Source: Rhexocercosporidium sp. MPI-PUGE-AT-0058 (Eukaryota > Ascomycota > Leotiomycetes > Helotiales). Taken from it: a stretch of DNA of 64,000 nt. The stretch spans positions 434,001-498,000 of the forward strand of contig JAGTJL010000025.1 in the NCBI GenBank assembly GCA_020746875.1, in the 5' to 3' direction. Made by a program: the position numbers and the translations under genes. A model generated the notes under the pieces. That model was not told where the DNA came from and searched no databases. It saw nothing but the letters and a program-made list of their open reading frames with translations. The stretch's first letter is position 1. Every line of letters starts with the position of its first letter. Shown one piece after another: positions 46,796 to 57,950 of the stretch.

Positions 46796-48460
46796 TGCCG
46801 TTATTCCAGAACAGTAGAAATTTGAAAGCTGGTCAAGGATTGATTTGTTTGTTGAAGCTCTAGATGGCGAGCATGGAATGGAAGTTCAGGTCATTTTATG
46901 TCGTTTGTCTTGCAGTTCCTGGTGTGGTGTTATTGAAACCGTCCTGACCACCGAACCTGTGAGCCTTTGGTGGCGGTTGTCCCCATGACGCGTTGCACCA
47001 GTGAAAGACTTGCGTGGCGGGGCAGACGAATTCCAGGCTGCCTCAAAACCTTATTCTGAGATGTGCTATAATGATTTTATATGTGCGTATCACAAGTAAT
47101 CCAGAGAGGTCTGATTTGTCCAGGAAAGAAGCATGTGTATGATTTGCATTCTCAAATCAACCTATGGATAGGGTGTGGTGTGTTTTGATCCATGCCAGGT
47201 AGATTTGGAGCAGTACACTACCACTCTTTCTTGGAAACTGGTTTAAAAATTCATACCAAAAGTAAATGGAAGAAGACAGAATACAAGACAGAAAACAAGA
47301 CCCTTCTACGCCGAGTGATTTTCCTTGAGAATCATCGAAGAGCTTTCCGACCAAGTCTTGATGAATTCAGGAATGGTGATGAGTCTCGCTTCTCGGATTC
47401 CTCGAAAATTCGCTTGAGCATGGCTGAGTAATCAACCCCTCCTCCTCGGTCTCCTTGCCTCTTCCTATCCTCACCCGCTTCATACAGCATCCTCAATCCT
47501 GCCTACCTCATACGGCATCTTAATCCATGGCACTTTTCAACATGACTTCTCATCCCGGTAATTAGATTTCCTGTCTGGCTGGCTGTCCGTGGGATGGATA
47601 CAATTCAGGATCACGGAACTGTGCCTTGTTCGCGGGACTGACTGACTTGATTTGGTCAGAATTGATCTCGTCTGGAATCACAAATGTTAAGTACATCATC
47701 AACCTCTACGTTTCATTTTTCATCGCTTTCTCAATATCATCAAACTTTCTTCATCTCAAACTGTCCTGCGATCAAATTGTTTGGATCATTCTTCCAACCT
47801 GCCTGGCTGACGAAGCGTTTCCGTATTGCTTTTCACAAGTTAGACTTTCTCCTTCCTCAATGAGCATCCGCGGTATCGTTTGCGTTCTAGCATCGGAGAT
47901 CTACTATCATATACTTCTTATGGACTTTCTCCGTGTTCAAAATGCTACCTCAAAGTCTCCTTCAGATCTTCCACCATACAGCACCCCAACCTCGCTTCAA
48001 AATCCACATCGCCAAGCGGCATAAAACAGCCAGATATAATAGAGTTGTGGGGAAACAATCTTCCTAAATCAATCGCTTATACACTTTCCTCGGCACATCT
48101 TTATCGCAGACTTATCCGGAGGGTTTACTGTCGTCCGACAGGTCTGCCAAGCCCCGAGAAATACTTCATCCGGATTTTCTACTTCGCTTCTCCATGTTCT
48201 CCTGCCTTTGTGTTTCTGTACCAAGACGCTTGCTGGGTTGTGAGAGATCATTGTGAGCTAGTCGAGGGCTTTTCGGGAGACTTGGCCCCCCCTCTTCAAT
48301 CAAGATTCATATCAGGCTTTGAGAATGAGGTCAGGAGGCAAGGGGTGGAGGGTACTTGAAGGCAGGAAGCCCGTTCTGGGAGACATTGCAATCTCAAGTT
48401 GGGCCAGCACACCATCTAGGACTTTTCGCTATCGCACAATTGCGATACCTGTCAGCAACT
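46796..48460. other. Divergent intergenic region, no gene seen
   Basis: This is the promoter region shared by the Gyp7-like gene (-) and the PQQ-type dehydrogenase gene (+). Several short frames at 47192-48360 show no domain. Confidence 0.5.
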
Positions 48461-49974
48461 ATGGTTCACTCATCCGTCTGGGCTCGATCTCTTTCGACGT
48501 TGGCCATTGTTCTCACAGTTTTCACGACTTCAAGCAATGGACAAACATGCGCAAATATCAGCCCCGCTCAAGGAGCGCCAGTAGCGGCACCAGGTGTTCA
48601 GACACGGGTGGTGATAAATGGCTTGAAATCTCCAAGAGGGATGGTATTCGACACTGCGGGGAACTTACTCGTCGTTGAACAAGGAGGCGGAGGAATTCGA
48701 TACATCAAGCTGACCGATAACGGTGGGATCAATGTCTGCGTCGCCTCAAGCAAAACTTTGATCGCCGATAATACTGTAATTTCTACACGAAAAATTTCAA
48801 CGATCCAGCACTAACTGACATAGCTCAACCACGGCATCGATCTCTCGGCTGATGGTAAGACACTCTTCGCATCTAGCTTGACTAGCGTCTACTCGTACCC
48901 CTACGATGCTGTCGCGGGTACGGTCGGTACGAGGAAGACCATCGTTCAGAACATGCGGAACGGTGGACATTCTACACGAACTCTCTGGGTGTCTAAATTC
49001 AATCCTAACATGCTCCTCGTGAGTAGAGGTTCCGATGGGAATATCGATGCACCAACTTCGGAAATTACTTCAGGCCGTAGTCAGATCAGGGCTTTCAGCA
49101 TCTCTGGAACGAGTACAGCTGCGGTAGATTATACAGCTGGAGAAGTCATTGCATGGGGATTGCGGAATAGCGTTGGAATGAGCGAGGACGTTAGCACTGG
49201 TGGATTCGTGAGTAGATTTCTTCTGCGCTCAAAATCTCAAAATACCGAGATCACTTATTCACAATCCTCAGTGGTCCGTCGAGAATTCAGTCGACGATTT
49301 GCGCCGCCTCGGCAAAGACGTGCACAACACCAACCCTGGCGAAGAACTAAACTACCACGGCCTCCTCAACACCACCGCACCTTCACCCCAACGTGGCGCC
49401 AACTATGGATATCCATCATGCTTCTCGGCCTGGGATCCGAGCGTCCTCCCTAACAACGCCAATATCAAAGTCGGCACGCAATTCCTGATTGGTGACCCTT
49501 CAGGCTCGAATACAGATGCGATGTGTCTGCAGCGTCAAGCACCACGATTGACTTTCCCCAGTCATACGGCGCCGTTGGATGTCAAGTTCAATCGGAATGG
49601 TACTGCAGCGTACATTGCCTTCCATGGGAGTTGGTAAGTTTCATTTCTCTCATCCTTCCCATTACCCCACCTAAAAAAAAAGACAATCGCGATCTTCGTT
49701 AGTTTGTAAAAAAGTATGGAAAGCACCCCTAACGAAGTACAGGGACCGCCAACCACCCGACGGATACCGCCTCTCGCGCATCGCATTCAAAAACGGCCAA
49801 CCCGTCGAGCCAGTTACAAGCACAACAGCAGCCTTCAATATCCTCTGGAACTCCAACAATGCCAATTGCCCGTCGCGATGTTTCCGACCTACAACACTGG
49901 CGTTCGATTCGAAAGATAGGCTTTTCATGACTAGTGATTCGACGGGGGAGATTTATGTCATTACCGGAGCGTAG
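48461..49974 (+). CDS. Secreted PQQ-type L-sorbosone/pyranose dehydrogenase (GSDH beta-propeller)
   Basis: Four exons, 48461..48775, 48824..49207, 49272..49633 and 49743..49974, join in frame to 430 aa. Introns of 48, 64 and 109 bases have GT donors and TAG/CAG acceptors. A signal peptide (RSLSTLAIVLTVFTTSSNG) is followed by the soluble quinoprotein dehydrogenase fold: LKSPRGMVFDTAGNLLVVEQGGG, LNHGIDLSADGKTLFAS, GEVIAWGLRNSVGM, NPGEELNYHG, the PSHTAPLDVKFN and AYIAFHGSW blades and the final DRLFMTSDSTGEIYVI. This matches the fungal group that includes the PQQ-dependent pyranose dehydrogenases of CAZy AA12, enzymes that oxidise sugars outside the cell. The fungal haem and cellulose-binding modules found in some members are absent. 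The substrate is not deducible. Confidence 0.87.
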
Positions 49975-50856
49975 TGGTGCGTTGGGAATTTAGAATGAGC
50001 TGTTAGGCATGAAAATGCGAGGGAATTTCTAGTCTGAAAGACGGTTGTGGTTATGTTTTGGTAATACTTTTTTGTACATATCTTTCCCAGAAAACTTCTT
50101 CCCATACCCATTTGCCCATTTCAAGGCTCTGCGCATGTTTGCTTACCTTTCAAGCCCTTTCATATGATCCCAGCGCTGCTCGATTTCATACCAGAGAACG
50201 ACCAACATCTCGCCCGCTCGCCAGGCGCCAATTCAACGAGCGACGGAACTTTCCAGCTAAGCCCAACCCCCACAGAACAATCAACTATCGTCATTAGATG
50301 CTAACCTCCGATATCTCCAGCGAACCCCACTCCACACACTACCCTGCGCCTCGTCCCGTGCCATACTTCGGAGAAATTTCGTAAGCGAATATCCGGATCG
50401 GGCAATAACAAAGCCTTTAAGTCCGATGACATAACATGAAAGGTAAGTTCACTAAGTCACTAGCTGGATGCAGAATGAAGCTGGTCGAGAATCGTTCAGG
50501 ACTTCAATTAAGCCGTTAGTGCTGGATTGGGGAGGGAAGTCATCTTCGCTGCCCTCTTCTTGCGTTTGGAGTGCTTGGAGAAGCGGTGTAGTTGTTTGGA
50601 TGGGGATGTGGTTGCGGAGTTAGGTGGTGTTAAGGCGTGGTGTGGATATTTGGATGGATTTGCTTGATACTACAGTATACTGGAGGAAAGTTGCCAGGAG
50701 GGCCTTGGGTATAAATATTTCGATATGCCAGTTCCAATACCATTTCCAATTCCCCACAGCAAAGCCTTACCACGAGTGTCTTGCAGCTTCCCAGCATTCT
50801 CTTCTCCCTAACTCAAAAACCTTTCGAACTCGACATTGAGTAGTCATTCTTCCATC
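49975..50856. other. Intergenic, no gene seen
   Basis: This is the spacer between two same-strand genes, holding the promoter of the aldo-keto reductase gene. Confidence 0.55.
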
Positions 50857-52013
50857 ATGGCCACTCTGGCGGGAAATACCATCACGGCCAACGGTCTTGG
50901 TCTCATGAGTAAGTCACCCCGCTTTTCACTTCCAAATCGAGGATCTTGCAACTGGACATTCCCTAACGAATGCAAAAAGACTTCACAGCCTATCCCGAAT
51001 CCTCAACCCCAGACGATATCGCATTCGCAGCTATGCGTGCAGCTCTCGCAGCAGGAGCAACGGTATGGAATGCCGCTGATTTCTACGGTCCACCACACGC
51101 CAACGTAAGTCTTCTGAGTTCTCCCTCAACTCCCTCCCAAAGCCTCACATCAGTACACACATATTTTTACTACGATCGAATGCTAACAATGAATCAGTCC
51201 CTCCACCTCCTCGCCCGCTACTTCACCGCCTACCCAGACGACGCTTCCAAAGTAACCCTTTGCCTCAAAACCGGCATAAAATCCTTCCAGCCCATGACCC
51301 TCGACTGCTCACCAACAGCCATGCGCCTCGCCGCTACCAACGCTCTCTCAATCCTCGCCGGCAAAAAATCCATTGACATCTTTGGCCCCTGCCGCGTCGA
51401 TCCCGCCGTCCCTATCGAAGACACCGTCTCCGCCCTCCTAGAACTCAAGAACGAAGGCAAGATCCGCGGCATCCAGCTCTCGGAAGTATCAGCCTCTACC
51501 ATCCGGCGCGCTTCCAAGATCGCAAAGATCGATATGGTCGAGGCCGAAGTGTCGCTGTGGGCGAGAGATATCTTCAGTAATGGCGTAGCGGATGTTTGTG
51601 CTGAGCTGGGGATTGTGGTCACGGCGCATACGCCGCTTGGAGGGGGGATGTTGGCGGGGAGGATTAGGAGCTTGGATGATATTCCGGAGGGGAATTTCAA
51701 GCGCCTCTTTCCGCGTTTTCAGGGAGAGGCGTTTGAGAAGAATGGGATGCTTGTTAGGGAGCTGGAGAAGGTGGCGGAGGGGAAGGGGGTTACGGCGGCG
51801 CAGTTGGCGTTAGCGTGGGTTAAGAGTAAAGGGAAGGAAGGGAAACCGTTTATTGTTCTTGCTGTGGGTGCTAGGAGTGTGGAGAGGGTTAGGGAGAATT
51901 TTGAGGAGGTGGTGTTGAACGAGGAGGAGTTGGGCGCGATTGAGAAGGTGCTAGAGATGTTTCCTGTGCAGGGCGATAGGTACCCGCATGGTAATACGAT
52001 GGCTGAGTATTGA
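50857..52013 (+). CDS. Aldo-keto reductase, pyridoxal reductase type (AKR8-like)
   Basis: Three exons, 50857..50908, 50980..51104 and 51198..52013, join in frame to 330 aa. The TIM-barrel order is clear: GLGLM, TPDDIAFAAMRAALAAGA, WNAADFYGPPHAN (Tyr53), VTLCLKTGIK (Lys83), KSIDIFGPCRVDPAVPIE, GKIRGIQLSEVSASTIRRA, VEAEVSLWARDIFSNGV, VVTAHTPLGGGML and the cofactor-contact block AVGARSVERVRENF. It resembles the Plr1/YPR127W group, which reduces pyridoxal with NADPH. The usual AKR Asp before the catalytic Tyr is Asn48 here, and the usual His is replaced (GPCRVD). I recall similar changes in this subgroup but cannot check it. It has no signal peptide. The first exon is only 17 codons, with a branch point 15 bases before the acceptor. 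Confidence 0.88.
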
Positions 52014-52894
52014 TGAATGTTTTAGCCGAGGATCCGGTCGATCAAACTTAATTAGCCATAGTATGAGAAACCTAAAATCATTCCTTATGAGTGGTCTGTT
52101 CTTGTTTATGTTTTTCTCTCGCCTGATTGAATATATTTTCCCTCCCAAAGAAAAGATCGAGCCACTCACTGATGAAGTGGTCGACCAAAGCATAACATTA
52201 CCTTCGAATAAAACCTTTCCTCATTCGCAGGGAAAAATTCATATGTGACAAGTCAAGGAATGCTGCAGTAAATACCTCGACCAGCCGCATCACGGATGTG
52301 GAATAGGCTTGCTACGGTTAAGCGAGTGAAGAAAGGAGAAGCGACCCCTAAGTTATCTCCTAAATCCGAGGGGGCTACCACTCCACAACACCTGGAAACC
52401 AACTCCTCGTATCTTCATATGATTTCATTTTGATAAGAAACCATCCATGCAAAAATATTCAAAGGCTACTATGCGCTTCCTGATCTCTCACACCACATTC
52501 GGACATCACAATGGTGTATTGCGGCAGATCTTCCAAATTCTGCCGGCAGTGCAGCAATCGTAACAGCAAGGCGCTTTAGCACATCGATAACTCTTGTACA
52601 TTACTTTGATCTCGATTGGGTTACTGAAACCTCCAACTCTAAGTGCGACAAGAAGCCTCCCTCATGCGGCAATTACATGTAAGCCAGACTCAACACCGCG
52701 GCTCGCCCAACCTCTCAACTCTCATAATCCGCGACTAAACCGCCTTCATAACAAGAGCAAACCAAATCCAGTCTCCTCCAATCCCAAACCTATACCCGCC
52801 TACTCCATCCACTTACAGCCCAAATCATTCTCTGCGCCATCTCTCTAGCCTACTTCTCAACCATACCAAATAGTTCATCTACCTTACGCGAAGC
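52014..52894. other. Intergenic, no gene seen
   Basis: This is the 3' flank of the reductase and possibly lost 5' parts of the following relic. No frame with domain content. Confidence 0.5.
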
Positions 52895-53346
52895 GTGGAA
52901 TCATTACACATTGCAATCTCTGCGATCAACGGAGTGTTATCGAAACCAGAGAAAGCCTTGGAGGATAAGCAGCTGTTTAATGTGTTGATGTTGCATCTCT
53001 TCGAGAGTTTTGCGCGGAAGGGGGCTGGGTGTGTTGGTAGTGGAGAGGAGGGTGGGGGGTGGGGGGACGCATTAACTTCGTGCCATGGCGCTGGTTAGAC
53101 TGAGGGGGAGAGAATAACTTAGGGGGGGGTGAAGTTTGTTTGGTGTTAATTATCTATTTGAGTGAAGAGGTTCTAATGCGGTTTTTGCAGGATGGGTTGG
53201 ATGTGCCAAGGGAGTTACTGGTAGTGAGGAGGAAGGGGAAGGAGTTTGGGGATGTGGAGAGTAAGGAGTGGAGGTTGAGCGAGTTGATAGTTGTGATTCC
53301 TGGGATAGTTAGGGTTAGGAGAGCGTTAGGAGAGTGTAGGCGATAG
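52895..53346 (+). pseudogene. Relic of a fungal transcription factor domain
   Basis: Two frame pieces look like part of a fungal-specific transcription factor domain. At 52895-53030 they read HIAISAINGVLSKPEKALEDKQ then FNVLMLHLFESF, as in the A-L-x-D-x-L-x-x-V-L-L-L-x-L-F-E core. At 53191-53346, after an acceptor-like TTTTTGCAG, they read LDVPRELLVVRRKG, SKEWRLSEL, VVIPGIVRVRRALGE, as in the following helix pair. The sequence between is Gly-rich with runs of G and would be an intron if spliced. No start, zinc cluster or 5' part is present, so it is most likely a decayed fragment. Family assignment rests on pattern, not on search. Confidence 0.45.
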
Positions 53347-54473
53347 AGGGTTTGAAGGATTTAGATTGAAGGGTGAGGGGGCCTGTGGAGCTGAATTAGA
53401 GGGAGAGTGGGTATGATCATACCTTGAAGATACAGTTGAAGTTGTTGTTTCAGCAGGTCCGACGTGATAATAGAGCGTCGCGGATCATGAGGGCTATTTT
53501 CAAAGTCTCCAATATAATTATCTCCAATATGTGATTATTTATTCTCAACGCCACTCGGCCGCCTCGCTTAAACGTCAAAACCATCATCAACTCCGTGCAT
53601 GTTCTGTCTACAACTCGCTACTTCTATGATATTTGCCTGCACCAACTCAACCAGAACTCTCGAGCCTTCGACTTATACTTACTAAATAAATACACAACTA
53701 TAACAATTTCGGTATTCAGGTTTGGACAAACTACTTTCCTGGATAACTTGCCCCGACTGTAAGCGGAACAGAAGAAAGAGCTGACTAGTAAATTGCAACT
53801 AAACCTTTTGTTCAAAATTTCGACTGCTACTATGTGCAATGGAGTGTGGCGCCATGTTATCCAGAGTTGGCATTACATGGCTCTCTCGGCTCTACAATTC
53901 AAATTTTTGGGAGACCGATTTTCATTTTCGCTTATACAAGTCATGTGACACCTCGACTTTGATGTCTCTGATGGCAAGCCTAGCCTTTTGGTAGAGCTTG
54001 GATCTCCCTTGAGCATTCAGAAGCAACTACATAAATCATCACAGCGCTATTATGAGTATGCAACTGAAGCATAGGGTCCAATAAAGGTTTTAGCATTATT
54101 GACTTCAAATGAGTGGACGTGTTCCCCATCAAACGCACCATCCAAAACAAAAGGTTTAGCGAAGATGAAGTTAACTCCCCCCATACACTCACTCCCTCGT
54201 CCGTCACTTTAACAACCCCCCAACCCCCCAAACCCCCAACACCTAAACCCATCGCCATAGTGTTTCCAAACAGCAGTATAGGCGTCAAAGATCGAATGGA
54301 GATTCGCCGATAACCAGAGTAGTTGAACAGCTGAGGAATACATGATTCGACAGGAAACCGACACCGAGGCGCTGAAGAATTATTAGCTTCAATACTAGCA
54401 ATATCATGCTAGGCAAGGATACAAGTGTGAATAACCGATGGGAATGCCATAGAAAATGTTTAGGTTTCATACC
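53347..54473. other. Intergenic, no gene seen
   Basis: This is AT-rich spacer and the 3' flank of the small secreted protein gene, with short frames only. Confidence 0.5.
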
Positions 54474-54770
54474 TTATGCCAAAACGGTCGTGATGTTGGT
54501 GACAGCCTCAATTCCAGCATCATCACGGCAAGTTGGGCAACTGCAGTCTGAGTTGAGTCCGCTGCCGCGGCAACAGTTCTTGAAGTTGCTCAGTCTGTTT
54601 GAGATCGAATTGGCGCGGCAATCGTCGGTGATGAAAGTTCCCTGGTTCTGCCCACAGCAGAAGGCGGTTGTGCCGACGTTGTTCGCACCTCCATTGGGGT
54701 TAACGCATTTGCAAGCATCGACCGAGAGGATGGCAGTAGCGGCCACCAGAATGAGGTTGAGGAGTTGCAT
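54474..54770 (-). CDS. Small secreted cysteine-rich protein (effector-like)
   Basis: An intronless frame of 98 aa from ATG (MQLLNLILVAATAILSVDA). A clean signal peptide ends near Ala19. The mature part (about 79 residues) has ten cysteines in the order C-x-C, CC, C, CC, C-x-C-x-x-C: KCVNPNG, FCCGQNQGTF, DDCRAN, NCCRGSG, SDCSCPTC. The even number and CC pairs suggest five disulphides. Such proteins are exported by fungi and include effectors, hydrophobin-like and antimicrobial types. The spacing here does not fit the eight-Cys hydrophobin or CFEM patterns. No similarity to a named effector can be claimed. It stands alone in a long gene-poor stretch. Confidence 0.78.
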   Translation of the reverse strand: MQLLNLILVAATAILSVDACKCVNPNGGANNVGTTAFCCGQNQGTFITDDCRANSISNRLSNFKNCCRGSGLNSDCSCPTCRDDAGIEAVTNITTVLA

Positions 54771-57700
54771 CTTGGACTTTGACTGGGAAGTATGAGTTTG
54801 ATAGTGAATAGCTCCTGTATGTTTGAAAGAAGTGGAAAGTTGCGGTGGTGAAGAGGTTGTTCAAATGGGTTCTTCCCTTCCTTTAAATAGTTGCAGTCCA
54901 GCCAGCTTACATGGCTTACTGCATAGCACATGCCAGAAAACCGAGTTACTGCCGCTTAGCAGCTAGAGGTTTACTTCTGAAGAGCTTACCACGGAAAGAC
55001 TTCCAAAGAGTTGCCTAGTCCTCGGCACAAGAGAAATGAACAGCAAGAAAGCTGTGCCTCACGCCGTCAGCTTCTTCACCTTCTCAATGCAGCATCCTCC
55101 GATGTACTATCTTATTACAAATATGCATGTAAGGTCGACTGAGCTCACCAAGCCGCTCCAAGGAGCTTTGCTTCCCTAGTACTGCATGTCTTGTTGGTCA
55201 GATGCAGGTGAGATTCACTCACAGGTTAAATCACTGAATGTGACACTTCAGGTGGTACAGCTATGATATATTGTATATCTTCTAGCTCATTTGGTCTAGT
55301 CAAGGGACAGAATATTATAGGTGTACGTGAGAGACGGATTGATTGATTGACTCATCACTCTTTCTAGCCTCATATCGCTATCTAGATAATGGCTACGTGA
55401 ATAGATAGTGGCATGGATAGCAGTCTTCTACCACCTTGGATCTATTTCAACCTAGCAGACGGTGGGGCTGTGAATGTGGATACCTCAATGCGGGGACCCC
55501 AGCGAAGAAAATGAAAGCAAGTAATCGTTACTCAGGTTGATTTTCGGGTAGATCTTTCAAATGGGTCTAAAATAAACAATGACTAATAAATACTACGGTA
55601 ACCAGGGGCAAATCAGAGGCTCGAAGCGAGGTCTCGTTCTCGCTCTCGCTCCCGGAATGCTTCCTCACCATTCCCCGCTGTTATATCAAAGATATTGCAT
55701 ATCCGTCGGACAATTTTTAAGGTTCACACGATCGAGTAGCGCGCTGGAAATGAGACGTGCAACATAAGTCTGTACTGTAGGGGTAGAAGGGAGATAATTG
55801 GGTTCGTGTTTTCTGGGCTGCGTTTTGGCAGACAGACAAAGTCAGGCATATGAAGGAAACATAGACTTAAGCTTAGGGGGAGGAGGACTTAGATGTGGAT
55901 ACGGGAGGCCAGCAAGGGGAGGAAAATGGCCTAGACTTGTTGGACGACAATATGGAGTGAAATTTTGGCAATTGGTGCTTTTTGCCGACTATCTGCGGGC
56001 ACAAATAAAAATCTTTTTGAGAGGGGTAGTTGACCAGAACACGGTTGTGATTGGGCCCAATGTTACCTTGATAGTACTTCGTATCAAGGATAATAATCTA
56101 ACATTTTCTGTCCATGCTGAATGACCCAGATTTAAATCATTACAGATGAAAAAGAGCAAACCGAATTGGTTCATTGGTTGACTCCCTTGACTTCCCTTGA
56201 ACAGTGCAATATTCTTGTACTCCGCACAGATACCAAAGATCTCATTGTTTGGGCATGTACGACGTAGTAAGTCAAGGCGGAGTTTCCTGGCTCTTAGCCG
56301 GACCTATTGGAGCTATGCCGGTCCGGTAAAAGACCCGAAGGAGGAAGGACCTTGACGAAAACACAACAGGGAGCAAGCAAGACGTTGTGAAACTTCACAT
56401 CAGGGGTTGCTTCTCTGCTACCGTTACTCGCCGAGAAGCTCCGTACGGCACAGTAGCCTAGCAAAGCAGGGCGGAGAAATTTGCTTGGTATCCTAAACAG
56501 GACTCACACAAGGCCAAATCTTGGCGTTCAGGGAAAGTTTATTTTTTGGCCATAACGAGAAAGATACGGCGAACTAACAAGTGTCGGATTCGTTGGGTTT
56601 AACCGATGGAATGATCTGAGGATGGAAATTGACACACCACCCACCTCGACATTTATAGAAGTAGAACTGCATTTTGCATGCCTAAACTCACTAGAACAAG
56701 GTTTCATTCGGTGCCGCTCTATGCAGAGGAACCTTGCAGTAAAAGAATCCGTTTAGAGCGGCGCTGAATTAAACAGTAACCCACAATACAGTTCCACAAA
56801 CAATGTCGGGCCATTGGAAACATGCGACTCCTCGTACAACCTCTTCCCTGATTCGGCAGGCGAGCAGCAGCAGCGGAGCTCGATCCGGGCCGCAGCGGGA
56901 ATTTAATCGCAGCGGCAGTGGGAGCTTGATCCTCCTTGGCAACTGCGCCACCCCTAGCGGCTTTCTAAGAGCCGAGGATAAAATAATAGTAAATCCTCTG
57001 TCATCAGCTGTTGTAAGTCCCAGACCTTTGAGTGTATCGTAATTTAAATCCGTCGGACTTCTGACTCGCTATCATCTTAAAAATCATTTCCTATAGCTCT
57101 ACTATCGAATTTTATAACATTAACGATATCTTAAAGAATAGCTAGCGTACCTAATTTCAAGTGTTCCTGAACTCTCACTCACTCTCCAAGGCCGTTAGGC
57201 TATCTACGGGTACGCAAAACAAAAATTTACTTTTTACTGTTTTTTTTATACTTTTTGGTGTGCCCTCCTTGGAGGCGTAGCTTTGCCGGAAAGGGGTGGT
57301 CTACGAACCCCCAATTATAGCTCCATTATCTGTCTCCTCTTGACTAGCTCTATGAAGAGCGGCGTGTCAATTTACCTAAAGATTATGTAAGGTGAAAAGA
57401 GAGGCAACGTGCACCCGTTAACTAACAGTCACACTCAACTGCGCCCTTTACTTGCGATCAATCCAGCCAAGGCCTGTAGTAATACTTCGCGGAGGGCCAA
57501 AGATCTAGAAGTAAGATTCCATATTTATGTATTTCTCGAAACTTAACGGAGCTAGTCTAGCGAATCACCTCTTCCCCTGCAAGGATACCCATAGATATGA
57601 TGCACCGGCTCAATTGACCTTATACTAGAGCATTTAGTGTTACATCTGACAAAGAAAAGACCCAAAACGAGCCAAGATCTTCCAAGGCTTAGCAGCGACA

Positions 57701-57950
57701 GCCTAAGATCATTTCCCCATACATTTTTTCTTCACACTCTCACCACATCACAACTGCCAGGTCATTGGATGTGCGCTTTTTGAATGACTCGACTATTTTT
57801 GTCACCCTCTGCTCGTTTGCTGCACCTCTTTGAACTTGCCTTCCTGGATCCCAAGGCCGCATCCTCCGTCTAACGACGACAACAACACCAGGGCTATGGC
57901 CATACCCTGCCAAAGAGACTGGCACTAACAACGATCCCATAACAGCCAAA
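54771..57950. other. Long gene-poor stretch
   Basis: More than 3 kb without a supported gene. Frames at 55579-56124 and 56769-57042 lack domains. The part from about 57000 to 57700 is AT-rich with short T runs, and a 7-base inverted repeat is at 56298-56326. It ends at the GT90 gene promoter. Confidence 0.5.
56298..56326. repeat. Short inverted repeat CCGGACC/GGTCCGG
   Basis: Two perfect 7-base arms are separated by 15 bases and could form a hairpin. Confidence 0.7.

Noticed and set aside
29742..52013. Secondary-metabolite gene cluster formed by nuclease, transcription factor, dehydrogenase and reductase
   Set aside because: No backbone synthase (PKS, NRPS, terpene cyclase), transporter or P450 is present, and the genes are far apart with housekeeping genes between them.
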